Source: Leyella stercorea
GTDB lineage: Bacteria > Bacteroidota > Bacteroidia > Bacteroidales > Bacteroidaceae
Assembly (NCBI RefSeq): GCF_019052365.1
Contig: NZ_JAHQUY010000005.1
Coordinates: 7,476 to 71,475, forward strand
DNA: 64,000 nucleotides
Direction of reading: 5' to 3'
The notes below the pieces were generated by a model. It made no database searches. It was not told where the DNA came from and worked only from the letters and a program-made list of their open reading frames with translations. Each line of letters opens with the position of its first letter. Position 1 is the first letter of the stretch. Made by a program: the position numbers and the translations under genes. Shown here piece after piece: positions 9,175-16,136 of the stretch.

Positions 9175-9206
9175 CAAAAATATAAATGATAAGTGTAATA
9201 AGCAAC
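9175..9206 (-). promoter_or_regulatory. Promoter of the CTD-protein gene
   Basis: Minus strand: GTTG (9203-9206), 20-bp spacer, TATTTTTG (9175-9182). One mismatch in the -33 box. Confidence 0.6.
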
Positions 9207-9223
9207 TAATTGTTGTGGTTTTT

Positions 9224-9254
9224 TTTGATTTGTCAGTTTTTTTATCTATTTTTG
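9224..9254 (+). promoter_or_regulatory. Promoter of the DUF3332-like gene
   Basis: TTTG (9224-9227), 19-bp spacer, TATTTTTG (9247-9254); full match to the Bacteroidetes consensus. The start codon is 62 nt downstream. Confidence 0.75.
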
Positions 9255-9316
9255 CGGAAAATGTTAGTAATAGAATTGCTATCACGCTTTTAATAATATT
9301 AAAAAAACATTGTATT

Positions 9317-9868
9317 ATGAAAATCCGCCATCTTAAAGTGTCAGCTGTGCTTCTCGCAGCTACGTTATTGACAAGTTCGTGTGTTGGTTCGTTCAGTCTG
9401 TTCAACAAGCTTGCTGGTTGGAACAAGGATGCAACCGGCAACAAGTTCCTCAATGAGCTTATCTTTATCCTCATTTCGCCGGCATACGCAGTGTGTACTG
9501 TGGCTGACGTACTCGTGCTCAACACCATCGAGTTCTGGACCGGCAGCAATCCGGTTGCACAGCGCGTAGGCACAACGCAGGAGATTACGGGCAAGGACGG
9601 CAAGCTCTACGCCGTGACCACTCTGCGCAACGGCTACAAGATCAAGTCGCCTGATGGTGAGGTCATAAAGTTCAAGTACGACAAGAAGACCAATTCTTGG
9701 AGCAAGGAGGAGAAGGGCAAGATTGAAGAGCTCTTCCGCATCAACGAGGACGGCACTATCCAGGCGCATCTGCAGGACGGTCGTTCTATCACCGTTACAC
9801 CCGATGCTGCTGGTCTCTATGAGGTTCGCATGGCTGCAGCCGGCGCGTGCTTCTGGGCACAGCGATAA
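9317..9868 (+). CDS. DUF3332-like lipoprotein
   Basis: Envelope protein of 183 aa that resembles the DUF3332 family (small proteins of unknown function). The start was set at MKIRHLKVSAVLLA, which gives a signal peptide with a lipobox-like LTSSC (Cys near residue 20); a longer GTG-initiated frame overlaps the promoter. A hydrophobic stretch (FLNELIFILISPAYAVCTVADVLVLNTIEFWTG) follows, then a soluble part with a WSKEEKGKIEELF helix and short beta strands. A 38-residue linker has the form typical of the family (GNPV-like, TTLRNGYKIKSPDG). It is probably co-transcribed with the next gene, 40 nt downstream, and both end at the same terminator. The family assignment is from memory of its features; no function is known. 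Confidence 0.6.
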   Translation: MKIRHLKVSAVLLAATLLTSSCVGSFSLFNKLAGWNKDATGNKFLNELIFILISPAYAVCTVADVLVLNTIEFWTGSNPVAQRVGTTQEITGKDGKLYAVTTLRNGYKIKSPDGEVIKFKYDKKTNSWSKEEKGKIEELFRINEDGTIQAHLQDGRSITVTPDAAGLYEVRMAAAGACFWAQR

Positions 9869-9908
9869 CAATGTTTTATAAAAAATATTTACCATTTAAA
9901 CCCTTTCT

Positions 9909-10310
9909 ATGAATATGCTGCTGACTGTTTCAAATTGCGCGATGGAGAGTTGTAATACCATTTCTTCTGTGCTCGTTGTGTTTGTCCTTTTACTGGCGCT
10001 TTTGTTCATTGTTGACTTCAAGGCGAAGCGTGCGTTAGCGAAAGGCAAGTCGGAGGATAGTGAGGGCGCAAAGCCTTCGAGCGTTACAAAGTTCATGAAC
10101 GGTGTCGACTTCTTTCTGGCATTGTCGTTCTTAACTGTTGCCGTGAACCACTTCCACGTGTCTGTTTACACGCTGGTAGCCATGGCTATAGACTTCTTTT
10201 TAGGCGTATATACATTGTATCTGTGCCTTACGTTGCGCCAGAAGCTACTCACGTTCAGCGTTATCGTGAAGTTTGCAATACTCGTGTTGATTTACGTCTC
10301 GTATAAGTAG
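9909..10310 (+). CDS. Hypothetical membrane protein, four predicted spans
   Basis: Protein of 133 aa that I do not recognise. Hydrophobicity suggests an N-terminal span (SSVLVVFVLLLALLFIV), a short basic/polar loop (KAKRALAKGKSEDSEGAK), then three closely spaced spans ending LLTFSVIVKFAILVLIYVSYK. The start at MNMLLTVSNC was taken as the first ATG after the preceding stop. It shares a transcript with the DUF3332-like lipoprotein upstream, with a strong terminator 20 nt after the stop, so the pair forms a closed two-gene unit. A role in the envelope is likely; nothing more can be said. Confidence 0.6.
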   Translation: MNMLLTVSNCAMESCNTISSVLVVFVLLLALLFIVDFKAKRALAKGKSEDSEGAKPSSVTKFMNGVDFFLALSFLTVAVNHFHVSVYTLVAMAIDFFLGVYTLYLCLTLRQKLLTFSVIVKFAILVLIYVSYK

Positions 10311-10330
10311 CCGCTGAACATATACAGAAA

Positions 10331-10374
10331 AACGACATATCTTAGGGCTTTCTCCCTGAGATATGTCGTTTTTT
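10331..10374 (+). terminator. Terminator of the DUF3332-like unit
   Basis: 17-bp stem with one G-T pair (10331-10347 with 10354-10370), loop CTTTCT, T run. In the opposite direction it may also end the glycosyltransferase transcript, though the A run there is short. Confidence 0.9.
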
Positions 10375-10399
10375 GTTGCTTATTGCTGTAAGTCATGCT

Positions 10400-11638
10400 T
10401 CAGCAGATACTTCTTTTCGCCTTATACCACGCCTCGTAGCGCTCCTGCATCGTGCGCACCGAGAAGCGTTCTTTGGCGAAAGCGTAGGCTTGCTGTGTGA
10501 GTGCGTCGCGGTCGGCGGTGGGCAGCCGGTCGAAGATACGGCGGTAGTCGTCGATATTGTTGCCATGCGCAAGCAAAGACCAGTCGGCGGGGAGCGTGTC
10601 GGCGAGTCCTGGGCACGCATTGGCTATCACGGGCAGGCGGTTGAGGCTTGCTTCCATAGAGAGCATGCTGAGACCCTCGAACTCCGACGGCATGAACAGA
10701 TAGTCGAACGACTGCATGTAGCCGGCGAGTCCGAATATCGGGGGCACGAGCTGTGCGTTGAGGGGCTTTCCTTCGGCGGCGATCTCCGCAAGTGTCTGCT
10801 CTACGAGTGTGCGCTGCGAACCGTCGCCGGCTATGGTAAAGAAGAAGCGTGCGTCGCCTGCAAGCATCTTCAGCACATTGCAGAGCACAACTACGCCCTT
10901 CTGAGGCTCAAGGCGACCGGCGAACAAGATGTTGAGGTGTTCTTGCTCTGGCAAGCGGCAAAAGCCGAGCGGAGGTGTTGTTGGTGCACTTGAGACAAGT
11001 GCACCCCCTGAGGTGTTGAGGTGTTGTTGGTGCACTTGAGACAAGTGCACCCCCTGAGGTGTTGAGATGTTGAAATAATCCTTCTGCTCAACCTCCGCCA
11101 CACCATTATTAATTATAGGCGCCACTTCGCCGAAGCGTTCGGCGTAGCTGTCGCGCACCGAGTCGGAGATGGCGATGTTGGCGTTGCGGCTCTTGAAGAA
11201 CGCCTCAACCCACTGGGCGGTGCGGGGCAGACCCGTCCAAAGGCGTGTGTTGTGAATGGTGCGCACTATCTTCACGCGGCGTAGCATACGCGGAAAAACA
11301 CGACTGAAGACGTAGAGTGCCAGGTCGGGCGTCTCGGTGTGCGTGTGTATCACGTCGGGGCGCCAGCGCAGCATGATGTAGAGCATGCGCAGCGGAAAGA
11401 GCAAAGCGGCGATGCGCTCGAAGAGGAAGTGGAAACTCACGTCGGGCATCCACGAGCGGTGGCAGCGCACGCCAGCCTTTTCGAGTTCGCCGATGAACTT
11501 CGGTGTGTAAGCGGTGCGTCCGCGCATTATCTCTACGACATGATACTCCATGCCGTGGGTCTGCGACTCGGCGATGTTGGCGGCTACGCGTTCGGCGCCG
11601 CCAAGCGAGAAGTGGGTTATGAGGTGGAATGTTCGCAT
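10400..11638 (-). CDS. GT4-family glycosyltransferase with in-frame repeat insertion
   Basis: Cytoplasmic, membrane-associated retaining glycosyltransferase of 412 aa. The N-terminal GT-B half starts MRTFHLITHFSLGGAERV (the GGAE acceptor-side motif). The C-terminal half has ILFAGRLEPQKG and PSEFEGLSMLSMEA, where the E(x7)E pair binds the nucleotide sugar. The start was set here because the 61 codons upstream are translated GTTGAGAT repeat. Between the two halves, about residues 190-240, the chain holds translated repeat DNA (PQGVHLSQVHQQHLNT and SGGALVSSAPTTPPL) at 10930-11075: two 46-bp units in different reading frames, both open. It is the last gene of the envelope cluster; the donor and acceptor are unknown. 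Confidence 0.85.
   Translation of the reverse strand: MRTFHLITHFSLGGAERVAANIAESQTHGMEYHVVEIMRGRTAYTPKFIGELEKAGVRCHRSWMPDVSFHFLFERIAALLFPLRMLYIMLRWRPDVIHTHTETPDLALYVFSRVFPRMLRRVKIVRTIHNTRLWTGLPRTAQWVEAFFKSRNANIAISDSVRDSYAERFGEVAPIINNGVAEVEQKDYFNISTPQGVHLSQVHQQHLNTSGGALVSSAPTTPPLGFCRLPEQEHLNILFAGRLEPQKGVVVLCNVLKMLAGDARFFFTIAGDGSQRTLVEQTLAEIAAEGKPLNAQLVPPIFGLAGYMQSFDYLFMPSEFEGLSMLSMEASLNRLPVIANACPGLADTLPADWSLLAHGNNIDDYRRIFDRLPTADRDALTQQAYAFAKERFSVRTMQERYEAWYKAKRSIC
10983..11051. repeat. Palindromic GGTGCACTTG repeats inside the glycosyltransferase gene (family F)
   Basis: Two copies of a 23-nt hairpin (10-bp stem GGTGCACTTG, loop AGA) at 10983-11005 and 11029-11051, part of two 46-bp direct repeats. 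A sister version with GGTGCAGTTG lies at 31570-31645. Confidence 0.9.
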
Positions 11639-11649
11639 GGAAATATGGT

Positions 11650-11836
11650 GCTGAGATATGATGTTGAGGTGTTGAGATGTTGTTGTGTTGAGATGTTGAG
11701 ATATGATGTTGAGGTGTTGTTGTGGTGAGATGTTGAGATGAGGTGTTGGGATGTTGTTGTGGTGAGATGGTGAGATTTGATATAGTAATGTCACCACTTC
11801 ACCACCTCGCCACCACAACATCTCATGTCACCATCT
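11650..11836. repeat. Family A repeat tract before the glycosyltransferase
   Basis: GTTGAGRT/GGTGAGAT units from about 11650 to 11775 directly before the start codon, C/A-rich in the mRNA sense, then the boundary motif TAATGTCACCAC and flipped units (CACCATCTCACC) to about 11836. No gene is present in this 213-bp gap. Confidence 0.88.
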
Positions 11837-11851
11837 CACCATCTCACCACT

Positions 11852-13171
11852 TCAACACAGATAATCAATAACAATTACTGCATTATACGCCCAGAGCCAC
11901 AGCGTGAGTGCCGCAACGAGCACCCTTGCCGCCATGCTGTTCTTGCGGCGCAGTATGTATCCGGTGGCGATAGGGATGATGAACGCCCAGTGAGCCGTCA
12001 TGATGTACACCTCGTTGAGGCCGAAACCGAAGCCCATGTGCATGAGCATGTCGAATGCGAACCACGCGAGCACCATGAGGAAGAACTTCTCGCGGCGTGC
12101 TATCCATGTGCCAGCAACAAGAAGCAGTACGACGAGAGCCTCTACGATATAGTTGACCGCCGAGCGATACTCTACGAACACGGGGCGCGTCTGCTGCACG
12201 TCCTCAAGCAGATAGTCGCGGTGGAGCTGCAGCGACTCGCCGAACAGATTGTCCACTGCCGACTGCCAGCGGCTGGTTGTCATATCGCTCCATTCGAGCA
12301 GCGGCACGCTCTTTGTGAGCGCTTCGCCGTTCTGTTGCTTCACGAAGTCGTCGTGCTCTTTCAGTTTCGCGATGCGCGCCGGGTCTTTCTTTGCCACCGC
12401 CGCCTCGATGCGCTTAATATTCCTCTCCTGCGGCGCAATGATGGCTTCCTTTTGCCACAGATAAACCGCGCCGAGCAGCAGCGTCGGCACCACGAACGAG
12501 AGTATGCTGCGCCACGAGAACACCTTTCTGCCGTTTACGAACCAAGCCGCCAGCGCCACCTTCACGCCGTTGGTGAGCGTCATGCCCGCCGTGAGGAAGA
12601 AGAGCAGGGCGCTCTGCCACAGCTTCATCGGCTTGCCCTCCTTCAGCCGGCGTCCGGCTATGAGCAGCGTGAGCAGCAGCAGCGGCAGCGAGAGCGCGAA
12701 GTGGTCGGGCACCATCGTGGCTATCATCACATGCGCAAAGCCGTAGAACATAGCCGTGAGGAAAGCCGCGTCCATGCGGTTCACCTCCACCACGTCGCGC
12801 AGCAAGCGGTGCATGAGCACAACCCCCCACACGTCGGTAGCCACGAGCAGCGCGCCCATGAGCAACACAGCGGCGTTGAACTCCGTGGGCGGCATTATCT
12901 GATGGTTCAGCCAGAACAGCGGCAGCAGCAGCGCCACGAACAGTGGGTGGCGTAGGGCGTTCCAGTGGAGACGCATGCAGGAGATGAATATCAGCGAGAA
13001 GATGTCGTAGCCCGACATGTTCAGGTGGTTGTAGAACACCGACCAGAAGCCCACGTGCGCACCACGTGTGAACGACTGCCAATGATTGGCGATGAGCAGC
13101 GCGTTGAGCGCGGCGAACACTATCAGCGCCACTATGGCTACGGGGCGTTCCTCTTTGCGAAGTATTTTCAT
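11852..13171 (-). CDS. Multi-span membrane protein, DUF6080-like (paralogue 1)
   Basis: Polytopic inner-membrane protein of 439 aa, with about ten hydrophobic spans, a hydrophilic loop of about 90 residues (about 260-345) and a conserved stretch near the C-terminus, GFGLNEVYIMTAHWAFIIPIA. The overall layout (many spans plus one large loop) resembles GT-C-type glycosyltransferases or the DUF6080 family, but I see no decisive catalytic motif. It is a paralogue of the next gene (shared ALNALLI/ALDALVI start, MVPDHF, NLFGESLQLHRDYLLEDV, NEVYIM.AHW), separated by 21 bp, so the pair arose by tandem duplication. Position within the UbiA/GtrA/glycosyltransferase cluster suggests use of a lipid-linked sugar (inference). 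Confidence 0.72.
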   Translation of the reverse strand: MKILRKEERPVAIVALIVFAALNALLIANHWQSFTRGAHVGFWSVFYNHLNMSGYDIFSLIFISCMRLHWNALRHPLFVALLLPLFWLNHQIMPPTEFNAAVLLMGALLVATDVWGVVLMHRLLRDVVEVNRMDAAFLTAMFYGFAHVMIATMVPDHFALSLPLLLLTLLIAGRRLKEGKPMKLWQSALLFFLTAGMTLTNGVKVALAAWFVNGRKVFSWRSILSFVVPTLLLGAVYLWQKEAIIAPQERNIKRIEAAVAKKDPARIAKLKEHDDFVKQQNGEALTKSVPLLEWSDMTTSRWQSAVDNLFGESLQLHRDYLLEDVQQTRPVFVEYRSAVNYIVEALVVLLLVAGTWIARREKFFLMVLAWFAFDMLMHMGFGFGLNEVYIMTAHWAFIIPIATGYILRRKNSMAARVLVAALTLWLWAYNAVIVIDYLC

Positions 13172-13192
13172 GTTATGTTTTCCTATATGTTG

Positions 13193-14674
13193 TCAGAAGA
13201 AGAGATACTGCACGATGAGCGCCACGTTCCATATCCACAGATATGCCGCCAGCGCGGCTATCAGCCCTTTCAGCGCGAGAGCCTTGCGGCGCTTCTCGGT
13301 AGCCTTCAGCAGGAACGCCACGGCTATCGGTATGATGTATATCCAGTGGGCTGACATGATGTACACCTCGTTGATGCCGAAGCCCAGACCCACGTGCAGC
13401 ACCATATCCAGAGCGAAATAAGACATGGCGAGCCAGAAGAAGCGCGACCGTCTGCCTGCCCAGATGCCGAGCACGAAGAGCAGAGCGATGATGCCCTCAA
13501 CGATATAGTTGAACGCATAGCGGTAGTGTACCATCATCGGGCGCGACTTCAGCACGTCGCCCAACAGATAGTCCTGGTGCAGCTGAATAGACTCGCCGAA
13601 GAGATTTTCCACTATCGACTCTGAGCGCGAGGTCGTAACGTCGGTCCAGCTGATGAACTCGCCGTTGGCTATCGGCTTGCCGTTCTTGCGCACGCGCTTT
13701 TTCTTCTTCGCCGCAGCCACCTTCGCCTTGTTTACAGAGTCGCGCTCAGCCTTGGCAGCCAGCGCAGAGTCTTGCTGTGTGGTGGTGAACGCAGCGAACG
13801 CTATCGAGTCGCGGTGCGCCTGCTCAGCCTGCTCTGCCTTCCGCTTAGCCTCCTTCGCGGCTTTCGCCTTCTCGCGTGCAGCTTTTGCCGTCACGTCGCG
13901 CGGCCAGACGATGTAGTCGTAGCTCAAGCGTGCCACGCCCCATGTGAGCGCCGCCGGCAGCAGAATGCAACCGAAGAGGAACTTCGGTCGGAAGATGCGC
14001 CATCCGTTCACGAAGAGGTCGGAGAGATAAATCTTCAGTCCGTTGTTCAGCGATGTGCCCGCCGTCACGAAGAAGTAGAGCGCCGCCTGCCATCCGCTCA
14101 GCCGCTGCTTCTTCAGTATCAGCTTGCCCGACACGTAGAGTGCCAGCAGCAGAAGCATCATCGAGATGACGAAGTGGTCGGGCACCATCGTAGAGAGCAT
14201 CACGAACGCGAAGCCGAAGTAGAAGACGGTAGCCAGCGTAGAGTCGGTGCGGCTCACGCCCACCACCTCGCGGCAGATGCGGTAGAGGAATATCATCGAG
14301 TAGAACGCCGCGAACAGCAGTATCGCCGACACGATGAAGATGGCGCAGTTGATGCCCGTGAGCCACATCAGTCCTTGGTTGATGAGGTAGGGCACGTACA
14401 TGAAGAACGCCAGCAGCGGATGGCGGTAGACGTTGTAGCCCGCCGTCCAGTTGCTCACCACGCTGTACGTGATGGGGTCGAAACCCGAGATGTGGAACTT
14501 CGAGATGAACAGATGCCAGTAGTGGGCGTTCTGCGGTGTGAACACGTCGTAGTACTTGCAGATGACGAGGGCGTCGAGGGCAAGGAACACCAAGAGCATC
14601 ACCGTCGCCAACGGGCGTTCTTCGCGCTTCACGCGGAAGAGGCGGAACGCACTGAGGAGGGAGTCGCTATTCAT
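13193..14674 (-). CDS. Multi-span membrane protein, DUF6080-like (paralogue 2)
   Basis: Polytopic inner-membrane protein of 493 aa, paralogous to the preceding-listed gene over its whole length. It differs by a longer central loop of about 130 residues that contains an Ala/Lys/Glu-rich predicted coiled coil (KAAREKAKAAKEAKRK onward) ending in a basic patch KKKKRVRKNGK before the shared FISWTDVTTSRSESIVENLFGES motif. The conserved MVPDHF and NEVYIMSAHWIYIIPIA segments are intact. The start MNSDSLLSAFRLF follows a family B repeat tract. No homology to a known enzyme can be asserted; a membrane glycosyltransferase-like role is the best guess from context. Confidence 0.72.
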   Translation of the reverse strand: MNSDSLLSAFRLFRVKREERPLATVMLLVFLALDALVICKYYDVFTPQNAHYWHLFISKFHISGFDPITYSVVSNWTAGYNVYRHPLLAFFMYVPYLINQGLMWLTGINCAIFIVSAILLFAAFYSMIFLYRICREVVGVSRTDSTLATVFYFGFAFVMLSTMVPDHFVISMMLLLLALYVSGKLILKKQRLSGWQAALYFFVTAGTSLNNGLKIYLSDLFVNGWRIFRPKFLFGCILLPAALTWGVARLSYDYIVWPRDVTAKAAREKAKAAKEAKRKAEQAEQAHRDSIAFAAFTTTQQDSALAAKAERDSVNKAKVAAAKKKKRVRKNGKPIANGEFISWTDVTTSRSESIVENLFGESIQLHQDYLLGDVLKSRPMMVHYRYAFNYIVEGIIALLFVLGIWAGRRSRFFWLAMSYFALDMVLHVGLGFGINEVYIMSAHWIYIIPIAVAFLLKATEKRRKALALKGLIAALAAYLWIWNVALIVQYLFF

Positions 14675-14702
14675 ATTGTTTGTTGTTTCTGTTTTCTTTC
14701 TT

Positions 14703-14764
14703 TTCTTTTAAGCCTTTCTAAGCCTTTCTAAGCCTCTTTAAGCCTTTGCGTAAACTTTTGCTAA
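14703..14764. repeat. AAGCCTTTCT repeats (family B) after gtrA
   Basis: Several copies of the 10-bp unit, TTAGAAAGGC in the gtrA sense, lying just after the gtrA stop codon and before the next gene. Same orientation relative to the upstream gene as at the four other family B loci. Confidence 0.88.
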
Positions 14765-15166
14765 CTAAGCCCTCCCCGACGGGGAGGGTTGGGAGGGGCT
14801 TTTTAAAAAGAATCTCACGAGCACGAAGTTCACGGGCACGCAGATACAGAACATCGGAATCGGCGCCCACTGCTTCGGCACGCCTATCCAAAGGAACAGA
14901 TTAAGCGTGAGCATCTGCAGCACATAGTTTACGGCGTGCGAGAAGGCGAAGCCTGCGCCGCGCTTAGCCGACGCCTTCACGCGGAACGTGTAGCGCGTGG
15001 ACGCCACGAAGTTGAAGACGAAGCTGATGGCGTAGCCGATGGTCATCGCCACGCTCGGGTTGAGCCAGCTGATGAGCAGCCAGTAGATGGCGTACTGCAA
15101 CGCCGTTGCCAGCACGCCCACTATGCCAAAGCGTATCACTTCGCCAAGTTTTTGTCTGTCTATCAT
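14765..15166 (-). CDS. GtrA-family membrane protein
   Basis: Small four-span membrane protein of 133 aa of the GtrA family, whose members act with polyprenyl-phosphate-linked sugars, probably in flipping them across the inner membrane. Seen: IRFGIVGVLATALQYAIYW (first span), GYAISFVFNFVASTRYTFR (family motif with the conserved NF...R.TF) and two further spans. The start MIDRQKLGEV was preferred over an upstream one 16 codons earlier because it matches the family N-terminus. The last 11 codons (SPSQPSPSGRA and the stop) lie inside a family C repeat, so the repeat has supplied the C-terminus. It sits between the HAD/UbiA pair and the two multi-span proteins. Confidence 0.88.
   Translation of the reverse strand: MIDRQKLGEVIRFGIVGVLATALQYAIYWLLISWLNPSVAMTIGYAISFVFNFVASTRYTFRVKASAKRGAGFAFSHAVNYVLQMLTLNLFLWIGVPKQWAPIPMFCICVPVNFVLVRFFLKSPSQPSPSGRA
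14766..14810. repeat. Family C hairpin repeat overlapping the gtrA 3' end
   Basis: In the gtrA sense: AAGCCCCTCCCAACCCTCCC followed by CGTCGGGGAGGGCTTAG. It forms an 8-bp G/C hairpin (CCCTCCCC-GTC-GGGGAGGG). Here the stop codon TAG comes from the repeat itself. Confidence 0.9.
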
Positions 15167-15280
15167 ATCTTTCTTTTTTTTATATGGATGGGTGTTAACA
15201 GATTCTCTGCGCACACGAACTATATATTATAATGATTTCATGTGTTATGAGCATTTACGGTTTTTACTCTACAAACTTGG

Positions 15281-15308
15281 TGCTGCGGAGGCCGGAGACC
15301 TCCGCTAC
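15281..15308. repeat. REP-like palindromic element (family E)
   Basis: TGCTGCGGAGGC, 4-nt variable centre, GACCTCCGCTAC; 7-bp GCGGAGG/CCTCCGC stem. Related copies lie at 25066-25093, 37946-37974 and 38014-38042. Confidence 0.8.
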
Positions 15309-15354
15309 GGATAAATCGCATTTCTATAGTTTTGATGCACACACACTGTGTATT

Positions 15355-15495
15355 TGTCATCGTTCTCCGTCCGCCGTCCGATCAGATTCCGTTCGCCGTC
15401 CAATCGGATTCCGTCCGCCGTCCGATCGGATTGCGTTCGCCGCCCGATCAGATTCCGTCCGCCGTCCAATCGGATTCCGTTCGCCGTCCGCCGAA
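15355..15495. repeat. 22-bp CGTTCGCCGTCCGATCGGATTC repeats (family D)
   Basis: About six tandem degenerate 22-bp units containing the palindrome CCGATCGG, in the 348-bp gap 15167-15514 between the HAD gene stop and the gtrA start. No gene or promoter was seen in the gap. Same family at 37858-37925 and 51778-51895. Confidence 0.88.
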
Positions 15496-15514
15496 AAAGT
15501 CAAAAAAAAGCGTT

Positions 15515-16135
15515 CTATCTGAACGGCTTGTAATGGGCTTTATCTGCGAAGGCGAGCAGTTCGCGGTCGCCCCTGCTGTCGCCGAACGCCTCGATGTGGT
15601 AGTCGCAGCGGTGCGTCGTGAGTTCGGGCAGCTGCTTGCAGAGTCGCTCCACCTTCTCCGCTCCGTAGCAGTTGTTGGAGAGGAAGCGCCCCGTGAGGCG
15701 TCCGTCTTTGTCAGTCTCCACCTGCGTGCCGAGCACACAGAACGCCGACCGGCTCGCGCGCGCCATCTCCGTAAAGAACGGGCGCACCCAGTTGTCGATG
15801 CTTGCGCTCACCACACACACGTTCTCGCCCTGGGCGAAGAGCTTCGAGAGCAGCGCCTTCGCCTTCGGTCTTATCAGGCAGGCGTTGTCGTCGGCGAAGC
15901 GGCGGCACAGTGCGTCGAATGTTTCAGCCTCCATGCCGCGGAAGAACCACGCGAAGATGCGCTGCTTGGCGCGGTAGTTGGGGTAGAGCTTTAGTTTCAT
16001 CAGCACCAGCAGCGGACTGTGCACGAGGAATCCCCAGACGAACCGCCACGTGCCGCAGGCGTAGCGTATGAACACTAACAGCGTGTCCGCCGTCGTCAGC
16101 GTGCCGTCGAAGTCGAATACGTAGAGTCGTTTCAT
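15515..16135 (-). CDS. HAD-IB family phosphatase
   Basis: Cytoplasmic haloacid dehalogenase-type phosphatase of 206 aa. Motif I is DFDGT (residues 8-12; Asp8 nucleophile, Asp10 acid/base), motif II is the Ser in VVSASIDNW, motif III a Lys near KVERL, motif IV GDSRGDREL. The fold matches the phosphoserine-phosphatase-like HAD-IB group. The gene starts one nucleotide after the stop of the UbiA gene, so the two are translationally coupled. HAD-IB/UbiA fusion proteins are known in other bacteria, which supports a joint pathway: UbiA attaches phosphoribose to polyprenyl phosphate and the phosphatase removes the 5-phosphate. Substrate assignment is inference. Confidence 0.85.
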   Translation of the reverse strand: MKRLYVFDFDGTLTTADTLLVFIRYACGTWRFVWGFLVHSPLLVLMKLKLYPNYRAKQRIFAWFFRGMEAETFDALCRRFADDNACLIRPKAKALLSKLFAQGENVCVVSASIDNWVRPFFTEMARASRSAFCVLGTQVETDKDGRLTGRFLSNNCYGAEKVERLCKQLPELTTHRCDYHIEAFGDSRGDRELLAFADKAHYKPFR

Positions 16136-16136
16136 A

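Noticed and set aside
11639..11821. N-terminal extension of the glycosyltransferase (61 codons)
   Set aside because: The extension is translated family A repeat (QHLNIISQ-type); the GT-B fold begins at MRTFHLITH.
15355..15495. Possible CRISPR array
   Set aside because: Units of 22 bp are directly adjacent and degenerate, without unique spacers; no cas genes nearby.
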